A stretch of 16,077 nucleotides of DNA from an uncultured Pseudomonadota bacterium (GCA_903895005.1 CAITSH010000422.1:1-16077); one strand, 5' to 3'. Shown: positions 1 to 7,604, counted from the first letter of the stretch. Numbers and translations: made by a program. The notes: generated by a model not told the origin, from the letters alone.

Positions 1-19
1 ACACCAGACACCAGACACC
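1..19. repeat. 7-bp tandem repeat, 2.7 copies
   Basis: The unit ACACCAG occurs at 1-7 and 8-14 and continues as ACACC at 15-19. It lies just upstream of the ribosome binding site of the first gene. The window edge hides whether the repeat extends further left. It may be simple slippage; no function can be assigned. Confidence 0.6.
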
Positions 20-41
20 CCCCCGCCCAAGGAAACGATCC

Positions 42-839
42 ATGTCCGACCAGACCAAGCTTGTCACCGATTTTCTCGCTTCACTGCGCCCCGCCAACGG
101 CGCAAAACCCGCACCGCGCGCCGAACTGCTCACCGAAGACGCGATTTTCCAGACCCTGGGCAAGATAGAAGGCCGCGACGCGGTGATCGAGCGCATGAGC
201 AACGACAGCGCAGGCGCCGTGTATCGCACCATGCAATGGGAGGCCGCCGTCATGGACGGTGCCGATGCGCGCATTACCGGCCGCAACCCCGCCGGTGGCG
301 GCGCGATCATCACCTTCCAGTTCCGCGACGGGCGCATCAGCGCGGTATTGCAACAGCCGCTGCCCGGCGCGCTGACACCGGCCACGCCGATCAAGATCAC
401 CGCCGAGATTCGCGAGATGGTCAAGAACGCACAGGTTGACGGTTTTCCGATGACCGTGGCGCATGTGGACACCAGCGGCCAGCCCATCATTTCTTTTCGC
501 GGCTCGACGCAGGTGTTCAGCGACACGCAGCTTGCTATCTGGGTGCGCAACTCGGACGGCAATTTTCTGGGCTCGGTGAAAGCCAACCCCAAGCTCGCGC
601 TGATGTACCGCAACGGCAAAACGCGCGCCCTCTACCAGTTCCAGGGCCGCGCGCACATCTCCACCGACGAGGCGGCGCGCGAGCAGATTTTCTCCAACAT
701 GAACCAGAGCGAGCGCAACCACGACTACGCGCGCACCGGCATCGCCCTCATCATCGACCTCGATCGCATCGAAGGCTGGGCCGGCATGAGCCCGGACGGC
801 CAGGTGGGCAAGGTGCGCATGCTGCGCGAGGCAAGCTGA
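42..839 (+). CDS. SnoaL-like / pyridoxamine 5'-phosphate oxidase-like fusion protein
   Basis: This 265-residue protein appears to join two small folds. Residues about 1-108 look like a SnoaL/NTF2-like cone (early segment with LTEDAIFQTLGKIEGRDAVIE, then TFQFRDGRISAV), a fold used for ligand binding or simple enzymes. Residues about 115-262 look like an FMN-binding split barrel of the PPOX family (AEIREMVKNAQ, GFPMTVAHVDTSGQPIISFRG, LGSVKANPKLALMYRNG, then a late strand ending GKVRMLREA). PPOX-like proteins bind FMN, F420 or haem; which applies here is not visible. There is no signal peptide, so it is probably cytoplasmic. AAGGAAA at 29-35 supports the ATG at 42. The M20 peptidase gene begins 44 bp downstream. 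The domain assignment is by eye, and the substrate is unknown. Confidence 0.8.
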   Translation: MSDQTKLVTDFLASLRPANGAKPAPRAELLTEDAIFQTLGKIEGRDAVIERMSNDSAGAVYRTMQWEAAVMDGADARITGRNPAGGGAIITFQFRDGRISAVLQQPLPGALTPATPIKITAEIREMVKNAQVDGFPMTVAHVDTSGQPIISFRGSTQVFSDTQLAIWVRNSDGNFLGSVKANPKLALMYRNGKTRALYQFQGRAHISTDEAAREQIFSNMNQSERNHDYARTGIALIIDLDRIEGWAGMSPDGQVGKVRMLREAS

Positions 840-841
840 AT

Positions 842-860
842 AAAGGCACCGGCTGCCTTT
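842..860 (+). promoter_or_regulatory. Short hairpin between genes
   Basis: AAAGGCA (842-848) and TGCCTTT (854-860) form a perfect 7-bp stem with a 5-nt loop, directly after the stop codon of the first gene and followed by one more T and then A. It could be a weak terminator, an attenuator or an mRNA stabiliser between the first and second genes. The U-run is too short for a confident terminator call. Confidence 0.4.
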
Positions 861-883
861 TACAGAAAAAACCTGGAGAACAC

Positions 884-2161
884 ATGAAGCCAACTTTCTC
901 TGCGCTTTGCCTTGCAGTGCTGCTTGCGGGATTGACAGCAACGACGCGTGCCGCCCCGGTGGAACCGGTCATGTCCCTCGCCAGCAAGGAAAAAGCCCCC
1001 CTGCTCGATACCCTAAAGGACCTGGTGTCCATCGAATCGGGCAGCGGCGACCGCGAGGGCCTCGACAAGATCGCCAACCTGATTGCCGCGCGCCTGCAGG
1101 CCCTGGGCGGCAGGGTCGAACAAATCGAGGCCGGCGCCGACGTGTATCGCATGTTCGACACACCCAAGCAGATCGGCAAAACGGTACTGGCGCGTTTTGC
1201 CGGAACCGGCGGCAAAAAAATCCTGCTCATCGCGCACATGGACACCGTGTACCTGCGCGGCATGCTGGCGCAGCAGCCGTTTCGCATCGAGGGCAACCGC
1301 GCCTACGGCCTGGGCATCTCCGATGACAAGCACGGCATCGCGGTGATCCTGCACACCATCGCCATGCTCAGGCAGATGAATTTCCGCGACTACGGCGAAA
1401 TCACCGTGATGATCAACGGCGACGAGGAAATCAGCTCACCCGCCTCGCGCAACCTGTTCACCAAACTTGGCGCCGAGGCCGATGCGGTGCTCTCCTTCGA
1501 ATCCTCGCCCATCGCCTCCGAGCGAATCGAGCTGGTGACCGCCGGGATCGGCGCGGTCAACCTCAAGGTCGAGGGTCGTTCATCGCATGCGGGCTCCGCA
1601 CCGGAACAAGGACGTAACGCGCTCTACGAACTGGCCCACCAGATCATGCAGACACGCGACCTGTCCGACCCGGCCATCGGGCTCAAGATGAACTGGACCA
1701 TCGCCAGCGCCGGCACCAACCGCAACGTCATTCCGGCCGCGGCCTCGGCGTCGGCCGATGTAAGGGTCGCACGGATCGCCGATTACGACGGCATCGAACA
1801 AAAGGTGCGTGAGCGCATCAAAAACCAGTTGATCCCGGACGTGAAGGTCACGATGGACTTCGAGCGCCGCCGCCCGCCGCTTGAATTGCGCCCGCCCTCG
1901 GTGGCGCTTGCCACCCACGCCCAGAAAATTTACGCCGAGATTGGCCGGACGCTGCAAGTCTCCACCGTCTCAATCGGGGGCGGCACCGACGCCGCCTTCG
2001 CCGGCCTCAAGGCCACGGGCCCGGTGCTCGAACGCCTGGGCTTGCGCGGTTTCGGCTCCCACTCCAACAACGCCGAATACATTGACATCGAGTCGATCGA
2101 GCAACGCCTGTACCTCGCAGCGCGCCTGATCATGGACTTCGCACAAGGCAAGGATAAATAA
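884..2161 (+). CDS. Exported M20 zinc peptidase, carboxypeptidase G2-like (glutamate carboxypeptidase)
   Basis: This 425-residue protein matches carboxypeptidase G2 of Pseudomonas closely in motif order and length. CPG2 removes C-terminal glutamate from folates and N-acyl amino acids with two zinc ions. The expected metal and catalytic residues are all present: H118 (AHMDTVYL), bridging D147 (GISDDKHG), catalytic base E181 and ligand E182 (NGDEEISS), E206 (LSFESS) and H393 (GFGSHSNNAEY). The dimerisation domain inserts around 215-330 (SSHAGSAPEQGRNAL near its start). The N-terminus is a signal peptide (MKPTFSALCLAVLLAGLTAT, probable cleavage after TRA/A near residue 24), so it acts in the periplasm. 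GGAG at 875-878 supports the ATG. The next gene starts 3 bp after the stop, suggesting one operon. The family is near certain; folate as the actual substrate is an inference. Confidence 0.93.
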   Translation: MKPTFSALCLAVLLAGLTATTRAAPVEPVMSLASKEKAPLLDTLKDLVSIESGSGDREGLDKIANLIAARLQALGGRVEQIEAGADVYRMFDTPKQIGKTVLARFAGTGGKKILLIAHMDTVYLRGMLAQQPFRIEGNRAYGLGISDDKHGIAVILHTIAMLRQMNFRDYGEITVMINGDEEISSPASRNLFTKLGAEADAVLSFESSPIASERIELVTAGIGAVNLKVEGRSSHAGSAPEQGRNALYELAHQIMQTRDLSDPAIGLKMNWTIASAGTNRNVIPAAASASADVRVARIADYDGIEQKVRERIKNQLIPDVKVTMDFERRRPPLELRPPSVALATHAQKIYAEIGRTLQVSTVSIGGGTDAAFAGLKATGPVLERLGLRGFGSHSNNAEYIDIESIEQRLYLAARLIMDFAQGKDK

Positions 2162-2164
2162 CCA

Positions 2165-2830
2165 ATGCGCATCCTCACCGCCCTTTGCATTGCGCTTTTC
2201 ACACTAGCGACAGCTGCGCTCACGACACCCGCCTTCGCCCAAGCCCCGCACAGCCACCAGCACAGCTTCGGTGACGCCGATAAATGGGCCAAGGTATTCG
2301 ATGACCCCCAACGCGATGCCTGGCAAAAGCCGCATGAGGTGATACAGGCCCTCGCGCTCAAGCCCGATGCGGTGGTGGCCGACCTGGGTGCGGGCACCGG
2401 TTATTTTGCGATGCGACTTGCGCACATGGTTTCGAAGGGCCGCGTTTACGGCGTGGACCTTGAACCCAAAATGGTGGGCTACCTCGCCGAACGCGCCAAA
2501 AAGGAAGGCCTGAAAAACCTGCACGCCGTGCAGGGCACACCCGCCGATGCCAAGCTGCCCGCCAAGGTCGACCTGGTGTTGCTGGTGGATGTGTATCACC
2601 ACATCGACCAGCGCGAAGCCTACTTCGGCAAGCTCGCCGCCTCGCTCAAGCCAGGCGGACGCGTGGCCGTCATCGACTTCAACGCCACCTCAAAAGTCGG
2701 GCCGCCGGTGAGCGAGCGCATGACGCCCGCGCAGGTCAATGCCGAAATGACCAAGGCCGGCTACCGCCAAAGCACCAGCCACGGCTTTTTACCCAACCAG
2801 TACTTCCTGGTATTCGAACGCAGCAAGTAG
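2165..2830 (+). CDS. Exported class I SAM-dependent methyltransferase
   Basis: This 221-residue protein has a Rossmann-type methyltransferase core. Motif I is at 71-81 ([11 protein letters not shown]), an acidic residue follows strand 2 (D98 in VYGVDLE), and the strand-4 motif with following histidines is at 141-147 (VDVYHHI). [12 protein letters not shown] near 161-172 is the usual post-motif III segment. Unusually it begins with a clear signal peptide (cleavage after AFA, residue 25), followed by a His-rich stretch [12 protein letters not shown] is not normally available outside the cytoplasm, so either the protein works by an unusual route or the leader has another role. The ATG is 3 bp past the peptidase stop, with AAGGATAA lying inside the end of that gene, so translation is probably coupled. 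The methyl acceptor is unknown. Confidence 0.88.
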   Translation: MRILTALCIALFTLATAALTTPAFAQAPHSHQHSFGDADKWAKVFDDPQRDAWQKPHEVIQALALKPDAVVADLGAGTGYFAMRLAHMVSKGRVYGVDLEPKMVGYLAERAKKEGLKNLHAVQGTPADAKLPAKVDLVLLVDVYHHIDQREAYFGKLAASLKPGGRVAVIDFNATSKVGPPVSERMTPAQVNAEMTKAGYRQSTSHGFLPNQYFLVFERSK

Positions 2831-2950
2831 TCCCCGCGCTGGCGGCTAGCCGTGACCGTCCTGTCGCGGTAGACTCGCTGCAGTTCCGGCAACCAAACAA
2901 GAGCGCGCACGCAAGCGCAAGCGTCAGCCGGCAAGAACACAAAATCACAA

Positions 2951-2959
2951 CAAGGAGGA
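2951..2959 (+). promoter_or_regulatory. Strong Shine-Dalgarno site
   Basis: AAGGAGGAG ends 5 nt before the ATG at 2965. It fixes this start for the amidohydrolase despite its long, cysteine-containing N-terminal extension ahead of the twin-arginine motif. Confidence 0.8.
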
Positions 2960-2964
2960 GTCCC

Positions 2965-4089
2965 ATGAACACCTGCACCACGCATACCCAATCGGCGTGC
3001 AATTGCGCCCCGGTCGAGATCACCGCAGCTCATTTTGCAAACGAGTTCGGCACGCGCCGCGGCTTCATGCAGGCCATGGGTGCGCTCGGCGCAACCGCCG
3101 CCCTGCCCGCCTGCACCAGCATGGGCGCATCGGGCGCAGCGCCCAAGATCATCGACACCCACCACCACTTTTACCCGCCCGAGTACCAGAAGGCGTGGTT
3201 TGACTGGGAGGACCAGCGCAAGATCCCGCACTTCACGCAACAAGAAGGCTGGAGCGTGGCCAAGGGCATCGCCGAGATGGACAAGGCCGGCGTGAAAACC
3301 GGCATCCTGTCGCTCGCCTCCACGCCCGGCGTGTGGTTCGACAAGGGCCCGGCCGAAGCGATCAAGATGGCGCGCACCTGCAATGACTTCGCCGCCAAGA
3401 TGATGAAAGACCATCCGGGCCGCTTTGGATTGTTTGCGACGCTGCCGATGATCGATGTCGAAGCCAGCCTGAAAGAAATCGCCTATGCGTTTGACGTGCT
3501 CAAGGCCGACGGCGTGGGCCTGCAGACCAACTACGGCGACGTGTGGCCCGGCGACGCCAAGTTCAAGCCCATCTTCGACGAGCTCAACCGTCGCAAGGCC
3601 GTGGTGTACTTCCACCCGCTCGTTGCCGCCTGCTGCGGCCGCCTGTCGGTGGGCACCTTCCCCGCCGTGATCGAAGTCCCGCACGACACCACGCGCGCCG
3701 TGGTGAGCCTGCTCCTGTCGGGCACGCTTGCGCGCAACCGCGACATCAAGTGGCTGTTCAGCCACGCCGGCGGCACCGTGCCCATGCTTGCAGGGCGCAT
3801 GGATTACTTCTTCAAGTTCCGCCCCGATGCCAAGACCATCGCCCCCGATGGTTACGAGGCCGAGTTCCGTCGCCTGTACTACGACACGGCCAATGCCCTG
3901 CATCCCTCGTCGATGGCTTCCCTGCTCAAGCTGGTGCCCGAGTCGCAGGTGGTATTCGGCACCGACTTCCCGTATGTGCCCATTGATGCGCAGGCCACGG
4001 CGCTGCGCAAGCTCGGGCTGTCGGATGCAACGACCACGGCAATCGAAAGCGGCAACGCAATGAACCTGGTGCCGCGACTGAAGAACTAG
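2965..4089 (+). CDS. Exported amidohydrolase-2 family (ACMSD-like) metal-dependent hydrolase/decarboxylase
   Basis: This 374-residue TIM-barrel protein belongs to the amidohydrolase-2 group that includes ACMSD, gamma-resorcylate and 6-methylsalicylate decarboxylases. The metal site is complete by motif: H66 and H68 ([11 protein letters not shown]), H217 (YFHP), H267 (FSHAGG) and D334 (FGTDFPY). Other family blocks are GFGL-type [11 protein letters not shown] at 151-161 and RRLYYDTA at 302-309. The N-terminus carries a twin-arginine-like motif ([12 protein letters not shown]31-R32), a hydrophobic stretch and a lipobox-like LPAC (C50), so it is probably Tat-exported and may be lipid-anchored. 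The 30 residues before the twin arginines are odd, with C4, C12 and C14. A Bug receptor gene follows after 25 bp, a pairing common in Burkholderiales. The substrate is unknown; decarboxylation of an aromatic or unsaturated acid is a family-based guess. Confidence 0.88.
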   Translation: MNTCTTHTQSACNCAPVEITAAHFANEFGTRRGFMQAMGALGATAALPACTSMGASGAAPKIIDTHHHFYPPEYQKAWFDWEDQRKIPHFTQQEGWSVAKGIAEMDKAGVKTGILSLASTPGVWFDKGPAEAIKMARTCNDFAAKMMKDHPGRFGLFATLPMIDVEASLKEIAYAFDVLKADGVGLQTNYGDVWPGDAKFKPIFDELNRRKAVVYFHPLVAACCGRLSVGTFPAVIEVPHDTTRAVVSLLLSGTLARNRDIKWLFSHAGGTVPMLAGRMDYFFKFRPDAKTIAPDGYEAEFRRLYYDTANALHPSSMASLLKLVPESQVVFGTDFPYVPIDAQATALRKLGLSDATTTAIESGNAMNLVPRLKN

Positions 4090-4114
4090 TCCGCACCACA
4101 ACAAGGAGACAGCC

Positions 4115-5092
4115 ATGCACATGACCCGGCGAATGGTGTTACCAATGGTGTTGTGTGCAGCGGCTGCGCTCGCAGCGCTGCCCGCATCCGCACAGCGCTA
4201 CCCCGACAAACCGCTGCGCTACGTCGTGCCTTACGCCTCGGGCGGCGGCACCGACATCCTGGCGCGCTCGCTTGCCCCAAAGGTCGGCGAGGCGCTGGGC
4301 CAGGCCCTCGTGGTTGAAAACCGCGCCGGCGCCGGCGGCAACATCGGCGCCGATGCCGTGGCCAAGGCAGCGCCCGACGGCTACACCATCCTGATGGGTG
4401 CGAACACCATTCCGATCAATGCGAGCCTCGGAAAGCTGCCCTTTGACCTGGTGAAAGATTTTGCGCCGGTGGCCATGCTCGCCTCGGCGCCCATGGTGCT
4501 GGTGGTGCATCCCTCGGTAAAAGCCAACACGGTGAAAGAACTCATCGCCGAAGCAAAGGCCGCGCCGGGCAAGCTCAATTACTCCAATGCCGGCAACGGC
4601 ACGCCGCAACACCTCTCGGCGGCGCTGTTCTCGCAAATGACCGGCATAGACATCACGCACATCGTCTACAAGGGCGCCGGCCCGGCGGTTACCGACCTCG
4701 TCGGAGGACAGACGCAGGTGGCCTTCATGACCATGGCTGCGGTCAAGGCGCATATCGCAGCGGGCAAGCTGAAGGCGCTCGCTGTGGCGCCCGCGCGCCG
4801 CTCACAGGCCATGCCCGAGTTGCCCACCGTGGCCGAGGCCGGTGTGCCCGGCTTTGAAGTGGACCTGTGGTACGGCGTGTATGCGCCGGCCAATACGCCG
4901 CGTGAGGTGGTGACGCGCCTTAACACCGAGTTCAACCGCGCCATGACCGCACCGGACATCGGCGAACGCCTTGCCACACTGGGCTTCGAGGCCTGGACCG
5001 GCGCACCCGATTTACTCGCCACGCAGACCCGCAACGATCTCGCCAAGTACGCCGACATCGTCAAGAAGGGCAACATCAAGGCGGAGCAATGA
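4115..5092 (+). CDS. Bug/TctC family periplasmic solute-binding receptor
   Basis: This 325-residue protein has the normal Bug length and motifs: PLRYVVPYASGGGTD at 33-47, VVENRAGAGGNIGAD at 66-80, APDGYTILMG at 86-95, and HIVYKGAGPAVTDLVGG at 182-198. Bug proteins capture carboxylates and similar small organic molecules in the periplasm; some feed tripartite TctAB carriers and others act as sensors. A signal peptide ends at ASA (residue 26), leaving Gln1 as in most Bug proteins. AAGGAGA at 4103-4109 supports the ATG at 4115; an ATG two codons later is also possible. The gene follows the amidohydrolase by 25 bp and its stop overlaps the next start (ATGA). No membrane subunits are nearby, so it is an orphan receptor. 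Confidence 0.95.
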   Translation: MHMTRRMVLPMVLCAAAALAALPASAQRYPDKPLRYVVPYASGGGTDILARSLAPKVGEALGQALVVENRAGAGGNIGADAVAKAAPDGYTILMGANTIPINASLGKLPFDLVKDFAPVAMLASAPMVLVVHPSVKANTVKELIAEAKAAPGKLNYSNAGNGTPQHLSAALFSQMTGIDITHIVYKGAGPAVTDLVGGQTQVAFMTMAAVKAHIAAGKLKALAVAPARRSQAMPELPTVAEAGVPGFEVDLWYGVYAPANTPREVVTRLNTEFNRAMTAPDIGERLATLGFEAWTGAPDLLATQTRNDLAKYADIVKKGNIKAEQ

Positions 5093-5805
5093 GCATGGGC
5101 CTGCCGACAGCGCAATCGCACAAGGCTTTCCGCAACATCGAAGCCGACGCCGCGCGCGCCTTCAAAGCCTTGCAGGCCGGTGGCATCACCATCCTGCCCA
5201 TGGACGTCGGCTATTCGCTGATCGGCGGCTCGGGTGCGGCGCTCAAAAAAATGTTCGACACCAAGCGCCGCGCCGCGAGCAAGTTAAACGCCATGGTCGC
5301 CAACGATGACATCGCCAAGGCGATATACAAGCTCTCTTCGCGCGGCCGCGATGTCATTGACTGCATCACCCACGAATACGACCTGCCGCTGGGCGCGGTG
5401 GCGCCCTGCCACATGGACCACCCCATGCTCAACAAGTTCGACCGCGAAGCGCTTGCGGCGAGCACCAAGGACGGCACGCTGGTGATGCTGATCAACGCCG
5501 GTAAGTTTCATGCCGCCATCACGCGCCTGTCCTGGGAGGCGCAATTCCCGCTGTTCGGTTCATCGGCCAACATGACCATGACCGGCACCAAGTTCCACGG
5601 CGACGACATAGAACCTGAAATCGCCGCCATCGCCGAGGTGATCATCAACTACGGCCTGATGAAATACCACCCGTGGAAGCAGTCATCGACGTTACTCAAC
5701 GTCGAGACCTTCGAGGTGGTGCGATTTGGGTCGTGCTACGAGAACATCGCCGACATCGTGAAGCGGCATTTTGGCGTGACACTTCCGGCCAAGCCAGCGG
5801 CCTAG
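5089..5805 (+). CDS. Atypical YrdC/Sua5-fold protein
   Basis: This 238-residue protein looks like the Sua5/YciO/YrdC family, whose classical members make threonylcarbamoyl-adenylate for the t6A tRNA modification. Recognisable blocks are GGITILPMDVGYSLIGG at 31-47 (classical form has PTDTVYGL), the region TKRRAASKLNAMV at 58-70 (classical KxRP-type loop), FGSSANMTMTG at 156-166 (SANxSG block) and SSTLLNVETFEVVRFG at 199-214 (STVVD...RxG block). The first two blocks deviate clearly, so it may not be the housekeeping enzyme. It overlaps the Bug receptor stop by 4 bp (ATGA at 5089-5092); a second ATG at 5095 is an alternative start. There is no signal peptide, so it is probably cytoplasmic. Its place between two receptor genes suggests a catabolic or regulatory side role. 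Fold fairly sure, function unknown. Confidence 0.78.
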   Translation: MSMGLPTAQSHKAFRNIEADAARAFKALQAGGITILPMDVGYSLIGGSGAALKKMFDTKRRAASKLNAMVANDDIAKAIYKLSSRGRDVIDCITHEYDLPLGAVAPCHMDHPMLNKFDREALAASTKDGTLVMLINAGKFHAAITRLSWEAQFPLFGSSANMTMTGTKFHGDDIEPEIAAIAEVIINYGLMKYHPWKQSSTLLNVETFEVVRFGSCYENIADIVKRHFGVTLPAKPAA

Positions 5806-5815
5806 TCGAGAAAAC

Positions 5816-6802
5816 ATGAAATTCAGCATCCCGGGGCGCGCATGGCTGCTGCTCCTCGCAGTGGCAGCCTGCGTTAGCGGTACAAGCACTGTGCAAGCCC
5901 AACCCGCCTGGCCGGCCAAGCCGGTGCGCATCATCGTGTCCACGGCAGCGGGCGGCGCCTCGGACATTGTCGCGCGGCTGCTGGCCGAGCGGCTCACCGT
6001 ACTGTGGAAGCAACAGGTGCTGGTCGACAACCGCCCCGGCGGCGGCGGTGTGATCGCGGCAGAGGGCGTGGCGCGTGCGGCGCCAGACGGCTACACGCTG
6101 GGCCAGTTGGGCAGCACGCTCGCGCTCAACCCGGCCATTCGCAACGACCTCGCCTACGACACCGCGCGCGACCTTCGGGCCATCCTGCACTTTGGTTCGG
6201 CCCCGGCGCTGCTGGCAACGCGCGCGGATTTTCCGGCCAGCACGCCGGCCGAATTGTTTGCGCTGGTCAAGGCGCAGCCGGGCCGGCATTCGTATGGCAG
6301 CCCCGGCGCCAGCACCAACGGCAACCGCGCCATGGAAGCGCTCAAGCAGACGCTAGCCCTTGATGTCGTGCACATCCCCTACAAGAGCGGCGCGCTTGCG
6401 ACCAATGATTTGCTCGGCGGGCAGATCTCGATGCTGATGGCCACGCCCACCGCCTTCACGCAACACATCAAGTCGGGCCGCCTGAAGGCCATCGCCACCA
6501 CCGGCGCCAAGCGCTTCCCGACCATGCCCGCGGTGCCGAGCTTTGCCGAATCTGGCGTGCCCGGTTACGACATGGTTGAATGGTGGATGATGATAGGGCC
6601 CTCGCACCTGCCCGACGCGCTCGCCGAGCGCATCAACCGCGACATCGCCGCGGTGGTACGCCAGCCCGAGTTCGGCCAGCGCCTGCTCGACCTGGGTATC
6701 GAAACCTTTGTTCGCACGCCCGACGAGAGCGCGCGATTCCTGAAAGACGAACTGGCGCGCTGGGAAAAATCAGCCAAGGCCCTGGGGCTGAAACCCGAAT
6801 AG
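5816..6802 (+). CDS. Second Bug/TctC family periplasmic receptor
   Basis: This 328-residue protein has the full Bug pattern: KPVRIIVSTAAGGASD at 35-50, VLVDNRPGGGG at 68-78, AAPDGYTLGQLG at 88-99 and VVHIPYKSGALATNDLLGG at 184-202. The leader most likely ends at VQA (residue 28), giving the typical mature N-terminal Gln. A VAAC sequence at 16-19 resembles a lipobox, so lipid anchoring cannot be ruled out. It starts 10 bp after the YrdC-like gene, with only a weak GAGA site at 5809-5812. It ends 9 bp from the convergent regulator gene, with no room for a separate terminator. It is clearly diverged from the receptor at 4115, so it probably binds a different ligand. No TctAB genes are visible. 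Confidence 0.94.
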   Translation: MKFSIPGRAWLLLLAVAACVSGTSTVQAQPAWPAKPVRIIVSTAAGGASDIVARLLAERLTVLWKQQVLVDNRPGGGGVIAAEGVARAAPDGYTLGQLGSTLALNPAIRNDLAYDTARDLRAILHFGSAPALLATRADFPASTPAELFALVKAQPGRHSYGSPGASTNGNRAMEALKQTLALDVVHIPYKSGALATNDLLGGQISMLMATPTAFTQHIKSGRLKAIATTGAKRFPTMPAVPSFAESGVPGYDMVEWWMMIGPSHLPDALAERINRDIAAVVRQPEFGQRLLDLGIETFVRTPDESARFLKDELARWEKSAKALGLKPE

Positions 6803-6811
6803 GCTGAAAAG

Positions 6812-7288
6812 CTAGGGCTTTGGCGCGCGCCGGGCCGGCTTCTTTTTGGGGGCGCCTGCAGGTTTGGATTCCAAGCCCGCGATGAACCCTTTCTGGGCGT
6901 AGCGCGTCATGGAACGGAATGTGTCGAGCAGCAACTTCTCATCAGCCGAGAGTTCGACCGCCCGAAAAATCGATTTCTCACCTTTCGCCAGCCATCGCGC
7001 GCTGACATCGAGCATATCCGCGATAAAAAAGAGCCGGTCCGCGTGAATATTCGCCGACGGTGACCTGAGCCAGTCGTAACACCGTTGCCGGCTGATCGGC
7101 ATCGCCGGATAAGCAGCCATCCAGGCCGCCTGCAGCGTCTTCGCCGACTCTTTCTCAACCGAATAACCGGCGCGAACCATGGCCGCCTTGAGGCGTTCGC
7201 CAAAGTGCTGCGGCGTATCCGAAAGCGGCAGGGACTGGCAGCTTTCGTCCCAATTAAGATTGTTAAGTTTGTTAAGCGTTTTTTTCAT
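6812..7288 (-). CDS. XRE-like HTH regulator, copy 1
   Basis: This 158-residue protein has an N-terminal segment QHFGERLKAAMVRAGYS (27-43), a helix-turn-helix-like region MPISRQRCYDWLRSP (63-77) and IADMLDVSARWLAKGE (89-104), which is the usual last part of Cro/CI-type domains in betaproteobacteria. It ends in a basic, histone-like tail (KKKPARRAPKP). I chose the ATG at 7288 because the copy at 9045 starts at the same point and similarity stops there; an in-frame ATG at 7369 also exists. No clear Shine-Dalgarno is present. A TATCAT sits 10 nt before the ATG in both copies, so the mRNA may be nearly leaderless. It is divergent from the coiled-coil cassette and probably controls that promoter. 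It is 127/148 identical to the second copy, with an identical HTH. A DNA-binding role is inferred. Confidence 0.82.
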   Translation of the reverse strand: MKKTLNKLNNLNWDESCQSLPLSDTPQHFGERLKAAMVRAGYSVEKESAKTLQAAWMAAYPAMPISRQRCYDWLRSPSANIHADRLFFIADMLDVSARWLAKGEKSIFRAVELSADEKLLLDTFRSMTRYAQKGFIAGLESKPAGAPKKKPARRAPKP

Positions 7289-7298
7289 ATTGGGCCGG

Positions 7299-7304
7299 AT
7301 GATA
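7299..7304 (-). promoter_or_regulatory. Possible -10 box of regulator copy 1
   Basis: On the minus strand TATCAT lies exactly 10 nt before the regulator ATG, within a block GATGCGGTATCATYCG shared with the second regulator gene at the same distance. No good -35 is seen, so it could instead be a regulatory site. Conservation of both sequence and spacing is the evidence. Confidence 0.35.
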
Positions 7305-7390
7305 CCGCATCGCCACATCGCAACGACACCAAATCTGCGCAAGACACGAAGCATTTCCCCCGTATGCAAAAGAAATAAACGTAAAAAATC

Positions 7391-7419
7391 TTGCCTCTAA
7401 AAAAAGTTTTATTTATCAT
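7391..7419 (+). promoter_or_regulatory. Sigma70-type promoter of the coiled-coil cassette
   Basis: TTGCCT (7391-7396, 4/6) and TATCAT (7414-7419, 5/6) are separated by exactly 17 bp. The arrangement matches base for base in position the promoter before the outer membrane protein gene at 9587-9615. Transcription would start near 7426, giving a leader of roughly 180 nt before 7605. Confidence 0.55.
7398..7415. promoter_or_regulatory. Probable operator, imperfect 18-bp AT palindrome
   Basis: TAAAAAAAGTTTTATTTA fills the spacer between the -35 and -10 boxes. It agrees with the perfect palindrome at 9594-9611 at 16 of 18 positions and sits at the same place relative to its promoter. A repressor bound here would block RNA polymerase. 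The linked XRE-like regulators are the obvious candidates, by inference. Confidence 0.55.
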
Positions 7420-7438
7420 TTAAAAAAACAATCCAAAC

Positions 7439-7460
7439 AAATTCAGGCAAAATTCAGGCA
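7439..7460. repeat. 11-bp perfect tandem repeat
   Basis: AAATTCAGGCA occurs twice end to end (7439-7449 and 7450-7460), in the leader of the coiled-coil cassette. The 11-bp period is about one helical turn, so both copies face the same side of the DNA and could bind a protein cooperatively. It has no counterpart upstream of the outer membrane protein gene. Confidence 0.6.
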
Positions 7461-7553
7461 CCAAGTCAATCGAAGCAAGCGCATCGAAAGCACTGCGGAC
7501 GTCGGCACATACCGATGCGTCGATGCTGCGGAAAAAAATTCATCCCCACAGCA

Positions 7554-7580
7554 TTGACAACTTAATTTCTAATTTATAGC
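7554..7580 (+). promoter_or_regulatory. Possible second promoter of the cassette
   Basis: A perfect TTGACA (7554-7559) is followed after 15 bp by TATAGC (7575-7580, 4/6). The spacing is short, so this is a weaker candidate than the palindrome-containing promoter, but it would give a very short leader before the ATG at 7605. Confidence 0.35.
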
Positions 7581-7604
7581 TTTGAAACAAGGGGGGGCGG
7601 CACG

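Noticed and set aside
2761..4122. Minus-strand frame of 453 codons
   Set aside because: It is antisense to the amidohydrolase, which has full metal-binding motifs and a strong ribosome site. The frame is a GC-rich shadow.
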